Origin: an uncultured Methylococcales bacterium | GTDB taxonomy: Bacteria > Pseudomonadota > Gammaproteobacteria > Methylococcales > Methylomonadaceae | Reading direction: 5' to 3' | Assembly (NCBI GenBank): GCA_903902705.1 | Contig: CAIUVX010000063.1 | Location: 1 to 64,000 of the forward strand | DNA: 64,000 nt | Shown: piece after piece, positions 55,949 through 64,000 of the stretch | Numbering within the stretch: the first letter of the stretch is position 1 | Layout: each line of letters opens with the position of its first letter | Notes under the pieces: model-generated | What the model was told of the DNA's origin: nothing | The model's database searches: none | Seen by the model: only the letters and a program-made list of their open reading frames with translations | Made by a program: the position numbers and the translations under genes

Positions 55949-56512
55949 ATGAAAAAAAATTATTTTGGTCTATCAGCATTATTGTTTCTTTTTACTGCTG
56001 TGGCTAATGCGCATGGTCCAGTTCGACAAGATACCGATGAAACCATCACTATTAACGCTCCTGCGGAAAAAGTCTGGGGCATTATTAAAAATTACGGTGA
56101 TATGTCGTGGTTGCCTGCCATTAAAAGCACCGATGTTAAAGGCGGCAATGAAAAAGGCGCGACTCGTGTATTGACGCTACAAGACGGCGGCACAATTACC
56201 GAAGAATTGAAAAAATACGATGACGCTAAAATGTCGTATGCTTATAAAATCACTGAAATGAGTACCGCAAAAACCATTACTCATGCAGGCGTAGAAGAAA
56301 AAGTGCCTGTTGTGCCTGTCGATAACTACTCGGCAACTATTACCGTAGAAGCACAAGGCGCGACGACTAACGTACATTGGAAAGCAGGTTATTATCGCGC
56401 TTATACCAACAACAACCCACCTGATGAAATGAACGAAGCTGCTGCTAATGCTGCTATTAAAGGTATTTTTACCTCAGGTTTGAATAATCTGAAAGCCTTA
56501 GCTGAAAAATAA
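55949..56512 (+). CDS. MxaD-like periplasmic SRPBCC protein, copy 1
   Basis: 187 residues. The second ATG (55949) is chosen, because GAGGA ends at 55942 and leaves no spacing for the first ATG at 55943. Signal peptide MKKNYFGLSALLFLFTAVANA, then HGPVRQDTDETITINAPAEK VWGIIKNYGDMSWLPAIKST, ending in YYRAYTNNNPPDEMNEAAAN. This pattern (HGP after the signal, INAPAxKVW, GGNxKG, YRAYTNNNPP) matches MxaD, a helper in methanol oxidation between methanol dehydrogenase and its cytochrome. A second copy follows 81 bases on. Confidence 0.85.
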   Translation: MKKNYFGLSALLFLFTAVANAHGPVRQDTDETITINAPAEKVWGIIKNYGDMSWLPAIKSTDVKGGNEKGATRVLTLQDGGTITEELKKYDDAKMSYAYKITEMSTAKTITHAGVEEKVPVVPVDNYSATITVEAQGATTNVHWKAGYYRAYTNNNPPDEMNEAAANAAIKGIFTSGLNNLKALAEK

Positions 56513-56593
56513 CTTCGTAACCCAACACATCGCCCGTAAATTCTGGGTTACGCTGTCGCTAACCCAGCCCACAATATTCAAGAGACATCCATT

Positions 56594-57160
56594 ATGAAAA
56601 AAATACTTTTACCTTTAGCCGCTGCGTTATTGTGCTTCACTGGTTTAGCAAACGCACATGGTCCCGTGCGTCAAGACACTGATGAAAGTATCATCATTAA
56701 TGCACCCGCAGAGAAAGTCTGGGGTCTGATTAAAGATTTTGGTGATATTGCCGCATGGCATTCTGAGGTTTTTACTTCACCCGCCGAAGGCGGTAATCTG
56801 AAAGGCGGCAAACGCATATTGACTTTAAAAGACGGCAACACCGTCAACGAAGAACTGAAAAAATATGACGAAGCCAATATGTCTTACTCATACAAAATTA
56901 CCGATATGAGTATCGTAAAAACCATCAATTATGCGGGCGTAGATGAAAAAGTCCCCGCTATTCCTGTCGCTAATTTTTCTGCCACTATCACTGTTGCCCC
57001 TAAAGGCGATAACAGCGAAGTGACATGGAAAGCAGGTTATTACCGTGCTTACACCAACAACAATCCACCTGAAGAAATGAACGAAGCCACTGCTAATGCA
57101 GCGGTTAAATCATTTGTGATGACTGGTTTAATTGATCTGAAAAAAATCGCTGAGCAATAA
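56594..57160 (+). CDS. MxaD-like periplasmic SRPBCC protein, copy 2
   Basis: 188 residues, clearly a tandem duplicate of the gene before: HGPVRQDTDESIIINAPAEK VWGLIKDFGDIAAWHSEVFT, then KAGYYRAYTNNNPPEEMNEA. Signal peptide MKKILLPLAAALLCFTGLANA. The region after KVW differs most (SWLPAIKS against IAAWHSEVF), and AWH is closer to the standard MxaD. The spacer between the copies carries a TGGGTTACGCTGTCGCTAACCCA repeat. The next gene starts four bases after this stop, so they are co-transcribed. Confidence 0.87.
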   Translation: MKKILLPLAAALLCFTGLANAHGPVRQDTDESIIINAPAEKVWGLIKDFGDIAAWHSEVFTSPAEGGNLKGGKRILTLKDGNTVNEELKKYDEANMSYSYKITDMSIVKTINYAGVDEKVPAIPVANFSATITVAPKGDNSEVTWKAGYYRAYTNNNPPEEMNEATANAAVKSFVMTGLIDLKKIAEQ

Positions 57161-57164
57161 ATCT

Positions 57165-58121
57165 ATGTTGGCATTGAACACCCGTGCGGCAGCAATTGCT
57201 ATTGCTGCTTTATTATCGACACCACTGGCTGCCGCACCGTTTGCTTATATCAGCAATCAATTGGCAGACAGCGTGTCTGTTATTGATCTCGCTGACAATA
57301 AAGTGGTCAATACCATTGCTGTGAGTGGCAAACCCGCAGGCGTTGCCGTCTCGCCTAATGGTGATAAAGTCTATATCAGCACACCAGAAGCCCACGGTTT
57401 TGCAGTCATAGATGCCAGAAAACAGCAACTAATAACCACTGTTAAAACCAGCGAGGGGGCGTTAGGAATCACCGTTGCCCCCGATAGTAAACGTATTTAT
57501 GTTGCCGATTGGTTTATCAACACAGTGTCAGTACTGGACGCGGATAGCTTAGAAATTATTAAAACCATCACGGTAGGTCAATCACCCTCAGGGCTAGTGG
57601 TTAGTCCTGATAATCACTGGCTGTATGTTGCTAATCGCCTCGATAACTCAGTATCACAGATAGACACGCACACCCTGACTGTCAAGAAAACCACGCCTGT
57701 CGGTCAGCATCCATTTGGTCTAGCGATAGATTCACGCGGCGAAAAAGTGTATGCGGTTAATGTCGAAAGCGATAATGTCACCGTATTAGAAACACCACAG
57801 ATGAAAGCTATTGCCACTATTAAAGTGGGCGCGTTGCCTTATGCAGCTACCTTGGCTTTAAATGACAGTCGTTTATTCGTTACTAATATGGATGATGGTA
57901 CAGTCTCCGTCATTGATACCGAAAGCTTAACCACTATCGGCTTGATTGAAGTGGGTGAAAAACCCGAAGGTATCGGCACGCACTTGGATGATCGTCATAT
58001 TTATGTCGCCAACTGGTTTGATAAAAATGTCTCTTTGTTAGATGCTAAAACTTTGCAAGTCAAAGAAACAATTACCACTGCTCGCGGTAGTCGAGCCTTT
58101 GGGCAGTTTATTGGTAAATAG
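57165..58121 (+). CDS. Periplasmic YVTN beta-propeller protein
   Basis: 318 residues with signal peptide (AAIAIAALLSTPLAAAPFAY). Seven blades of about 42 residues carry the YVTN pattern (VADWFINTVSVLDADSLEII, VANRLDNSVSQIDTHTLTVK, VANWFDKNVSLLDAKTLQVK). Propellers of this kind occur beside PQQ dehydrogenases in several methylotrophs. Co-transcription with two MxaD-like genes supports a role near methanol oxidation or an associated redox step, but direct evidence is missing. No haem motif is present. Confidence 0.85.
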   Translation: MLALNTRAAAIAIAALLSTPLAAAPFAYISNQLADSVSVIDLADNKVVNTIAVSGKPAGVAVSPNGDKVYISTPEAHGFAVIDARKQQLITTVKTSEGALGITVAPDSKRIYVADWFINTVSVLDADSLEIIKTITVGQSPSGLVVSPDNHWLYVANRLDNSVSQIDTHTLTVKKTTPVGQHPFGLAIDSRGEKVYAVNVESDNVTVLETPQMKAIATIKVGALPYAATLALNDSRLFVTNMDDGTVSVIDTESLTTIGLIEVGEKPEGIGTHLDDRHIYVANWFDKNVSLLDAKTLQVKETITTARGSRAFGQFIGK

Positions 58122-58237
58122 AGGTAAGCGTTTTTTAGTAACCCAACAATCGTTATTATCATGAAGATTGTTTATTGACTCCCCCAAAATTGTTGGATTG
58201 GCTTATCGCTAATCCAACTTACCACCCAATAAATTCC

Positions 58238-58726
58238 ATGTCGTCTAATTCCTATCTCGATATTTGCATCACCAGCCAACAACTCTCGCTCATCGAAAAC
58301 GGACAAGCACTAAAAACCTACCCAATTTCCACAGCTAAAAATGGCGCGGGCGAACTAATGGGCAGTGGTTGTACACCCAGAGGTTGGCACAGCATTCGCG
58401 CAAAAATCGGCGCGGGGCTGTCGCTGTACAGTGTGTTTAAAGCCAGACGCGCCACAGGGGAGATTTATAGTCCAGAACTTGCCGCCCTGTACCCAGAAAG
58501 GGATTGGATTTTAACCCGCATTCTTTGGTTAGGCGGTTTAGAAGCGCGTAAAAATCGTTACGGCAATGTCGATACAACGTGGCGATATATCTATCTACAC
58601 GGTTGCCCAGATGAGTTAATGAATGGTCAACCTCAGTCACACGGTTGTATTCGCTTGTATAATACCGATATGGTGGATTTATTTAATCGAGTATCCGTAG
58701 GAATGAGAGTTTATAGTCATGAGTAA
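58238..58726 (+). CDS. L,D-transpeptidase (YkuD domain)
   Basis: 162 residues starting at MSSNSYLDICITSQQLSLIE; the ORF-track start 21 codons earlier is repeat sequence. The YkuD catalytic region is YLHGCPDE...QPQSHGCIRLYNTD, with active-site Cys in SHGCIRL and His in YLHG. No signal peptide is evident, so it could be cytosolic or exported atypically. It crosslinks or attaches peptidoglycan stems in studied members. Its end overlaps truA by 8 bases. Confidence 0.87.
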   Translation: MSSNSYLDICITSQQLSLIENGQALKTYPISTAKNGAGELMGSGCTPRGWHSIRAKIGAGLSLYSVFKARRATGEIYSPELAALYPERDWILTRILWLGGLEARKNRYGNVDTTWRYIYLHGCPDELMNGQPQSHGCIRLYNTDMVDLFNRVSVGMRVYSHE

Positions 58727-59528
58727 AACCCGTATGGTGTTGGGTGTGGAATATGATGGCAGTGGTTTTTGTGGCTGGCAATGGCAAGTTCAGCACCGCA
58801 ATGTTCAGCAGGTGTTAGAGCAGGCGTTAAGCAAAATTGCGAATCATCCTGTCACTGTGCAATGCGCAGGACGCACAGATACAGGCGTACACGCGCTGGA
58901 ACAAGTGGTGCATTTTGATACCACCACCACGCGAGAGCTTCGTGAGTGGTTGATGGGAGGTAATAGTTTTTTGCCTAATGATGTGCGTATTACTTGGGTG
59001 CAAACTGCTATTGGTGATTTTCATGCTCGTTATAGTGCGATTGCACGTTTTTATCGTTATGTTATTTTAAATCGTCCGATTAAATCAGCGTTATTGCGCA
59101 ATCAAGTAACGTGGCACGCAGCACCATTGGATGCAGAAAAAATGCACTCAGCCGCACAGGTGTTGATTGGTCAGCATGATTTTTCCTCGTTTCGCGCTCA
59201 AGGCTGCCAGTCTAAAAGTCCGTGTCGGTTGATGTATTTTATTGATGTTTATCGAGATGACGATAAAGTAATTATTGATATATCTGCCAATGCGTTTTTA
59301 CATCACATGGTACGCAATATTGCGGGCGTATTAATGGCGATAGGTGCGGGTAAACAGCCTGTCGAATGGACAGAGGAATTACTTCATGTTAAAAGTCGCA
59401 AACTCGGTGGAGTGACTGCGCCGCCCGATGGTTTGTATTTAGGTGCAGTGTATTACCCCAAACATTATGGACTTGCGAAACATTGCGTATTTGATAAATT
59501 GCCAGATAATGCGCGGCGGTTTGATTAG
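58719..59528 (+). CDS. truA: tRNA pseudouridine(38-40) synthase
   Basis: 269 residues. Opening MVLGVEYDGSGFCGWQWQVQ, catalytic Asp in CAGRTDTGVHALEQVVHFD, HDFSSFRAQGCQSKSPCRLM, HHMVRNIAGVLMAIGAG and TAPPDGLYLG region are intact. Isomerises uridines 38-40 of the tRNA anticodon stem. Overlap with the upstream L,D-transpeptidase gene suggests shared transcription. Confidence 0.96.
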   Translation: MSKTRMVLGVEYDGSGFCGWQWQVQHRNVQQVLEQALSKIANHPVTVQCAGRTDTGVHALEQVVHFDTTTTRELREWLMGGNSFLPNDVRITWVQTAIGDFHARYSAIARFYRYVILNRPIKSALLRNQVTWHAAPLDAEKMHSAAQVLIGQHDFSSFRAQGCQSKSPCRLMYFIDVYRDDDKVIIDISANAFLHHMVRNIAGVLMAIGAGKQPVEWTEELLHVKSRKLGGVTAPPDGLYLGAVYYPKHYGLAKHCVFDKLPDNARRFD

Positions 59529-59553
59529 TTTCTTTTACCAATAGGGTGATGAT

Positions 59554-60177
59554 ATGAATAATTTTTTAGCGTGGCAAGTTCATGGCAATGCCGATCAAGG
59601 TGGCGGTTTGCTGGAGATGTTGACAGGGATGCTGGCTTTTTTTGAAGGTTTAACCGCATCGGGTGGGGATGGCTTTTTTAATGCCTTGATGCCAGGACTA
59701 GCAGGAATGAATAATATTCATCCATTGTTAGTGCATTTTCCGATTGCATTTTTAGTGGTTTTTTTTCTGTTCGATGTTGTGGCTTGTTTGGCAAAAAAAC
59801 CACAGTGGCGTGAAGTCGCTAGTTATTTATTATATTTTGGCGCGATTGGTGCAGTTTTTACCGTTATCGCTGGCTTTGCAGCGGCTTATGAGGTGCCGCA
59901 TAATGATGTCGTTCATGCCATTATGGAACGGCATGAAAGTTTTGGCGTAGCGGTATTGACGTTGGCGGTGAGTTTGTCTTTGTGGCGATTAAAAAAAGGT
60001 GCGTTGCTAACAGGCGGGGCGAATACGTTTTTTCTTATCCTGTCAGGGTTAATGTGTGTGCTACTGGCACTGGGTGCAGATTTGGGCGGTTTGATGGTTT
60101 ATAAATACGGCACAGCGGTTCAACTTGTTCAACCGCAACCTGCAAGCGAAAGTAATCATCATGAACACGATCATTAA
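59554..60177 (+). CDS. DUF2231 membrane protein
   Basis: 207 residues. AGGGTGAT precedes the ATG. An N-terminal 65 residues is amphipathic, then [20 protein letters not shown] starts the four-helix DUF2231 domain: [60 protein letters not shown]. His residues in HPLLVHFP and in the HAIMERHE loop are conserved in the family and could bind haem or metal. Ends with a His-rich tail (NHHEHDH). Function unknown. Confidence 0.85.
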   Translation: MNNFLAWQVHGNADQGGGLLEMLTGMLAFFEGLTASGGDGFFNALMPGLAGMNNIHPLLVHFPIAFLVVFFLFDVVACLAKKPQWREVASYLLYFGAIGAVFTVIAGFAAAYEVPHNDVVHAIMERHESFGVAVLTLAVSLSLWRLKKGALLTGGANTFFLILSGLMCVLLALGADLGGLMVYKYGTAVQLVQPQPASESNHHEHDH

Positions 60178-60186
60178 TTTCATCGT

Positions 60187-61254
60187 ATGAGCAAACCACG
60201 CAAAATCCTAGTCATTGCTTTGCGTTATTTGGGTGATGTGCTATTGACTACGCCGTTAATACACTCACTACGTCAAGCGTATCCCGATGCCCAGTTAGAT
60301 ATATTGGTCTATGCCAATACGGTTGTGATGTTGGAAGGTAATGCTGACATTAATCAACTTATTACCGTACCGAGCAAGGCAAAGTTAGCCGATCATTGGA
60401 CATTATTTAAACAACTTGCCAGAAGCTATGATCTGGCGATTACTACGCAATGCGGTGATCGTCCTTTTTTATACAGTTTGTTTGCCGCTTCACGGCGGAT
60501 AGGCGTAGTGCCGCCTAAACCTCATACAGGTTGGTGGAAACGGTTTTTTCTGCAATATTGGTTAGAATTTGATGATGACAATACCCATACGGTGTTACAG
60601 CATTTAAAAATACTGACATTAATTAATGTGCCGCCTTGTTTTTTGTTAGTTCCACCACAAACTGATGACACGCAGGCATTGAATCAATTAGTCGGCAATA
60701 GTGTTTACGCAGTTTTACACACCCATCCACAATGGACTTATAAACAATGGACGATTGCAGGCTGGACAGAAATAGGGCTTTATTTGCATGAGCTAGGCTT
60801 AAAGTTGGTACTGACAGGGGGAGCGGCACAAGCAGAAATTGATTATGTTGCGGATATTGCCAAGCAATTGCCTGAGGATACACTTAATCTTGCTGGGCGA
60901 GTGTCTTTAGCGCAATTGACACATTTATTGACTAACGCTGCATTATACATAGGCGTTGATACGGGTATTACACATTTGGCAGCCGCAACTAATGTGCCTG
61001 TTATTGCTCTGTATGGACCAACTAATCCTGTTAAATGGGCTCCTTGGCCATACCGCTTTGAGCAAAATACCAACCCATTTTCAAAAATAGGTAGTCAGAC
61101 GGTCAATAACATTTATTTGCTTCAAGGTGAAAAATCCTGTGTGCCTTGTCATTTGGAAGGCTGCGATAAGCATCAAGGTAGTCGCAGTGTCTGTTTGGAT
61201 ACGCTAAGCCCTGATCGAGTAAAGGCAACGATTCGATTGATACTCAATAAATAG
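60187..61254 (+). CDS. Heptosyltransferase-like GT9 glycosyltransferase
   Basis: 355 residues. Family 9 opening KILVIALRYLGDVLLTTPLI and C-terminal donor-binding region YIGVDTGITHLAAATNVPVI ALYGPTNPVKWAPW. It probably adds a heptose or related sugar to the lipopolysaccharide core. Four Cys near the end (EKSCVPCHLEGCDKHQGSRSV CLDTL) are seen in many heptosyltransferases. Ten bases separate it from the DUF2231 gene. Confidence 0.93.
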   Translation: MSKPRKILVIALRYLGDVLLTTPLIHSLRQAYPDAQLDILVYANTVVMLEGNADINQLITVPSKAKLADHWTLFKQLARSYDLAITTQCGDRPFLYSLFAASRRIGVVPPKPHTGWWKRFFLQYWLEFDDDNTHTVLQHLKILTLINVPPCFLLVPPQTDDTQALNQLVGNSVYAVLHTHPQWTYKQWTIAGWTEIGLYLHELGLKLVLTGGAAQAEIDYVADIAKQLPEDTLNLAGRVSLAQLTHLLTNAALYIGVDTGITHLAAATNVPVIALYGPTNPVKWAPWPYRFEQNTNPFSKIGSQTVNNIYLLQGEKSCVPCHLEGCDKHQGSRSVCLDTLSPDRVKATIRLILNK

Positions 61255-61256
61255 CG

Positions 61257-62078
61257 TTAGCTTTTTCTCTGAAATTTTGAAAACAGCGATTGGATAGGAT
61301 TTTTTTTAGTGATTTCTGGTTCTGGCTTTTCTGGAGGAGCTTGCTCATATTTTTTTTGATAGCTGGCGGCTTTGCTTTGTACTGCTGCCTTAATAGCATT
61401 TCTACGTTCAATGGACAAATCATCATCAACTTTGACGAAGCGTTTATCTTTACGCAGAAAATAACAGAGCAAGGCATCTAAAAAATCATTATCAAGCTCT
61501 TCGGGTGTATAGCTCTTGCTAAACGACTGAAGATTTTCATGATTTTTGATAAATACTTTCAACATTGATTGCTTATAATCAACCTCAATGCGAAAAGCAA
61601 CAGGAACTTTTTTTTGAACTGTAAAAATCGTGAAAGCTGGGCTACCAATGGGCGAGTGGTGTTTCCAATCAAAGGACAGTTTTTTAGCTTGTAGAAACTG
61701 AATTTCTTTATCAATTAAAGGTTCAGATTCTACCCGATAACTGAACTCGCCTTTTGCTTCGCAAAAAAAACCGACGTTAATTTGCATCAAGCGATTGTAA
61801 TCGGCAAGACCAATACGTCCATCAGTATTAATTCTATAATTTGATTGAAAAAGATTGCCAAATTGCGGATATTTCAAGCAATAGTTTCTTACCTCAACGG
61901 GTTCTTTCAGAAAATTGAGATACTCAATGGTTTCTTGAAAACTATCAAAAATAAACTGCATTTTGGGCAAAATTTTTGCCTGATAAATCTCCTCCAACTG
62001 CTCATTAGCCAAGGCTTCTTGCTGTTCAGCCGATTTTTTTTCATCGGCTTTTTTTCTTAACTCATCCAGCACACTCAT
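61257..62078 (-). CDS. Hypothetical cytoplasmic protein with charged ends
   Basis: 273 residues. A highly charged N-terminus (LRKKADEKKSAEQQEALANE) predicts coiled coil. The middle (YRINTDGRIGLADYNRLMQI, EGEFSYRVESEPLIDKEIQF) looks like a mixed alpha/beta domain, and the C-terminus is basic and Pro-rich (APPEKPEPEITKKNPIQSLF). No signal peptide or membrane helix. Family not recognised. It meets the convergent GT9 gene with two bases between them. Confidence 0.75.
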   Translation of the reverse strand: MSVLDELRKKADEKKSAEQQEALANEQLEEIYQAKILPKMQFIFDSFQETIEYLNFLKEPVEVRNYCLKYPQFGNLFQSNYRINTDGRIGLADYNRLMQINVGFFCEAKGEFSYRVESEPLIDKEIQFLQAKKLSFDWKHHSPIGSPAFTIFTVQKKVPVAFRIEVDYKQSMLKVFIKNHENLQSFSKSYTPEELDNDFLDALLCYFLRKDKRFVKVDDDLSIERRNAIKAAVQSKAASYQKKYEQAPPEKPEPEITKKNPIQSLFSKFQRKS

Positions 62079-62468
62079 CTTTATTTTCCTTGGAGTCTTT
62101 GCCTATTGAATTTAAAAAAGTAGATTGAGTACATAATATATTAAAAAGTAGCGTGGTAAGAAATAGCTACAAATGCGCCTAATCCAAACTACTACATCAA
62201 TCTGTCATTATAACCTACTCCTGCCCAGACCGATGAAAATAGCAAGTAAACTTAGCACAGTTTTAGATATAAATTTGCTTAATGATTATTCAATAATACG
62301 CACAACTCATGATTATTGAATCGTAATGTCACAAAAATTTAGTGTTACACCATGTAACGAAACTCGTAAAGCCTAGTATGATGTACTAGGAGATTTTGTA
62401 TTTTATTGGAAATTGTTTATCAAATTACCGAGCAAACAAATCAAATATAATCATAACTAAGGTTTTTT
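62079..62468. other. 390-bp AT-rich intergenic region
   Basis: No open frame or known repeat. CTAGTATGATGTACTAG (62375 region) is a small palindrome. TATAAT at 62446-62451 is a candidate -10 for the downstream genes, without a good -35. Confidence 0.55.
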
Positions 62469-62510
62469 ATGAAAATTAAATTGTCCACACGGGGTGGTGG
62501 TAGCACATGA
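62469..62510 (+). CDS. Possible 13-residue leader peptide
   Basis: MKIKLSTRGGGST, preceded by AAGG and overlapping the DUF1289 gene start (ATGA). The GGT GGT GGT run doubles as the ribosome binding site of the next gene. It may couple translation, or be chance. Confidence 0.3.
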   Translation: MKIKLSTRGGGST

Positions 62511-62710
62511 TAACTGATAAATTAACGCATCCAAATAATCAACTATCCTCGCCTTGCGTAAGAAATTGCTGTCTGGACGATAATGACATTTGCTTGGGTT
62601 GTTTTCGTACGCTTGATGAAATTACCCATTGGATTGACGTTGATGAACAAACTCGCCAGCTTTTTCTAGCAAATGCAAAGACTCGGCAACACCGCTATCA
62701 GCAAAAATAA
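62507..62710 (+). CDS. DUF1289 protein
   Basis: 67 residues with the family's Cys pattern: SPCVRNCCLDDNDICLGCFR TLDEITHW. The Cys-rich part would bind a metal or an Fe-S cluster. Function unknown; it is a short protein common in proteobacteria. It lies 31 bases before the metallo-beta-lactamase-fold gene and probably shares its transcript. Confidence 0.9.
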   Translation: MITDKLTHPNNQLSSPCVRNCCLDDNDICLGCFRTLDEITHWIDVDEQTRQLFLANAKTRQHRYQQK

Positions 62711-62741
62711 TGACTATAATGCTCAGCACAGGAGATATGCG

Positions 62742-63341
62742 ATGAAACAATTACACCGAAAAGATTTATTTGGCTGGTCAGAATTTGACAAACAACGCAA
62801 CCTAGATTTTCACAGCATATTGTGGGTGCGTGATGGAGGCAATGTATTGATTGATCCATTGCCCATGTCTGAACACGATCACGATCATTTACAACGTTTA
62901 GGTGGCGTTAATTATATTATCATCACCAATAGCGATCATTGTCGTGCCACTGAACAAATTGTCAGTAGCACTGGCGCGTTAGTTTATGCCCCTGCCGATG
63001 AAGAAGACCGCTTTCCTATATTTTGTGACCATTGGATTCATGATAAAGAAGAAGTGTTTGCAGGGCTAATTGCCTATCAACTGCACGGCTCAAAAACAGC
63101 AGGCGAACTGGCATTATTACTAGACCATCACACCCTTATCACAGGCGATTTAATTCGTTGTCATGTTGCGGGTGAATTATGTTTACTACCCGATGCTAAG
63201 CTTTCAAATAAACACTTAGCGGTAAAATCAGTTAAACGTCTTGCTGAATTACCAAACATCACCGCTGTATTGACGGGTGACGGGTGGCCTATCTTTAGTC
63301 ATGGTAGCGAAGCACTGCACCGTTTAGCGCGTTCGCTATAG
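62742..63341 (+). CDS. Metallo-beta-lactamase-fold protein lacking HxHxDH
   Basis: 199 residues from ATG 62742, with AGGAG about 7 bases upstream. The ORF-track start runs into DUF1289. Beta-lactamase-fold strands are clear (HSILWVRDGGNVLIDPLPMS, YIIITNSDHCRATEQIVSST, HTLITGDLIRCHVAGELCLL). Where the family has HxHxDH it shows TNSDHCRA, so two zinc His ligands are gone, while the second-site D/H residues remain (LLLDHHTLITGD). It may be a binding protein or a single-metal enzyme. Substrate unknown. Confidence 0.8.
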   Translation: MKQLHRKDLFGWSEFDKQRNLDFHSILWVRDGGNVLIDPLPMSEHDHDHLQRLGGVNYIIITNSDHCRATEQIVSSTGALVYAPADEEDRFPIFCDHWIHDKEEVFAGLIAYQLHGSKTAGELALLLDHHTLITGDLIRCHVAGELCLLPDAKLSNKHLAVKSVKRLAELPNITAVLTGDGWPIFSHGSEALHRLARSL

Positions 63342-63377
63342 TGAGGTCAATTTTTTTGGCAAATTAATGTTTGAACT

Positions 63378-64000
63378 ATGATGAAAAATGCGGCTTTAAA
63401 ACTTAACAGTTTTATCATTACCATTATTTTCAGCTGTTTTGCTGTCGTTTATAGCGATGTGCTTTCGTTCGCACATAAAGACAGTCAGCCCATAGCAATT
63501 AACACTCAACACGCACCTGTGTCTTACAGCAAGGATGTCAAACCGATACTGGATGCGCGTTGTGTTGCTTGCCATGCTTGTTACGACTCCCCATGTCAAT
63601 TAAAACTCACTGCTGCTGAAGGCTTAGCGCGAGGCGCGACTAAACATACTGTTTACGATCATGAACGACTGGAAGCCGTTGAACCCACACGTTTGTTCAT
63701 TGATGAAACCAGCACCGCAGACTGGCGAAAAAAGGACTTTTTTTCCGTCATTAATGAAGACAATAACAGCCCACAAGACAATCTCAATAAATCCTTAATC
63801 GCTAAATTGTTGCGCTTAAAACGTGAGCATCCGTTGCCAACCACAGGCAAGCTTCCTAAAGACATCGAACTGACCCTAGAGCGTAAATTACAATGCTCTA
63901 CGCTAGACGAATTTGCCGAGCATCAACAAAAACACCCACTGTGGGGTATGCCTTATGGAATGTCACCACTGACAGAGCAACAGGAAAATACCTTATTAAA
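63378..64000 (+). CDS. cti: Fatty acid cis/trans isomerase, 3' end outside window
   Basis: Open frame of 207 residues running off the window, not in the ORF track. Signal peptide MMKNAALKLNSFIITIIFSCF...SFA, then YSKDVKPILDARCVACHACYDSPCQLKLTAAEG with the haem-c motif CVACH, and RLFIDETSTADWRKKDFFSV. These match Cti, the periplasmic cytochrome that turns cis into trans membrane fatty acids under solvent or heat stress. About 560 residues of the usual 770 are missing. The gene upstream is unrelated, and no clear ribosome binding site precedes ATG 63378 or 63381. Confidence 0.92.
   Translation, partial: MMKNAALKLNSFIITIIFSCFAVVYSDVLSFAHKDSQPIAINTQHAPVSYSKDVKPILDARCVACHACYDSPCQLKLTAAEGLARGATKHTVYDHERLEAVEPTRLFIDETSTADWRKKDFFSVINEDNNSPQDNLNKSLIAKLLRLKREHPLPTTGKLPKDIELTLERKLQCSTLDEFAEHQQKHPLWGMPYGMSPLTEQQENTLL

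Overview
The window reads as chromosome from a gammaproteobacterial methylotroph, most likely a type I methanotroph (order Methylococcales). The reasons are a lanthanide-type PQQ methanol dehydrogenase (XoxF) at the left edge, two MxaD-like periplasmic proteins, NAD-formate dehydrogenase subunits, a PqqE remnant, and gammaproteobacterial housekeeping genes (lon, uvrC, pgsA, surE-pcm, ispD, truA, metZ, yajR-like). No methane monooxygenase genes are present, so methanotrophy itself is inferred. Composition is AT-leaning, and short palindromic repeats of several families fill most intergenic gaps. No rRNA, CRISPR array or intact insertion sequence was found.

Layout. 0-2.6 kb: the end of xoxF, a strong terminator and a lipoprotein gene. 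2.6-8.0 kb: a decayed, repeat-rich stretch with the first 35 codons of an IS110-type transposase, the 3' end of pqqE, an intact hicB antitoxin beside a truncated hicA toxin, metZ, and a pfkB-type kinase gene interrupted by two compensating frameshifts. 8.0-13 kb: an operon-like set of two membrane diguanylate cyclases and a TonB-dependent receptor. 13-23.3 kb: an orphan NuoM-like subunit, a YajR-like transporter, a YcgN-type protein, a TetR regulator, pgsA-uvrC, a DUF3597 protein and lon. 23.4-25.1 kb: repeats, an rtcB 3' remnant and a lipoprotein gene.

25.1-37.4 kb: gspE-gspF, then a two-gene cassette of an ABC/SMC-type ATPase and a putative PD-(D/E)XK nuclease. These are followed by selO, a Tsx-like outer-membrane protein, a very large AsmA-like (DUF748) protein, a DUF4124 protein and a short-chain dehydrogenase. 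37.7-46.3 kb: tRNA-His with a consensus sigma70 promoter, fdsB-fdsG without fdsA, a TPR/GT41 O-GlcNAc-transferase-like protein, pcm-surE, an Smr protein, a potassium-channel-like protein and ispD.

46.3-64 kb: two tandem paralogous secreted proteins with different C-terminal modules, a BacA/YddA-like ABC transporter with a degenerate nucleotide-binding domain, and a GH5 exo-1,3-beta-glucanase-like enzyme. A possible methanol-oxidation accessory run follows (SnoaL-like protein, two MxaD-like proteins, a YVTN beta-propeller). Then come an L,D-transpeptidase, truA, a DUF2231 membrane protein, a heptosyltransferase-like protein, a DUF1289 protein, a degenerate metallo-beta-lactamase-fold protein and the start of a haem-containing fatty acid cis/trans isomerase, cut by the window edge.

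The best candidates for something not well described are the ATPase/nuclease pair at 28.2-29.9 kb, the duplicated MxaD-like plus propeller run at 55.4-58.1 kb, and the tandem modular secreted proteins at 47-52 kb.
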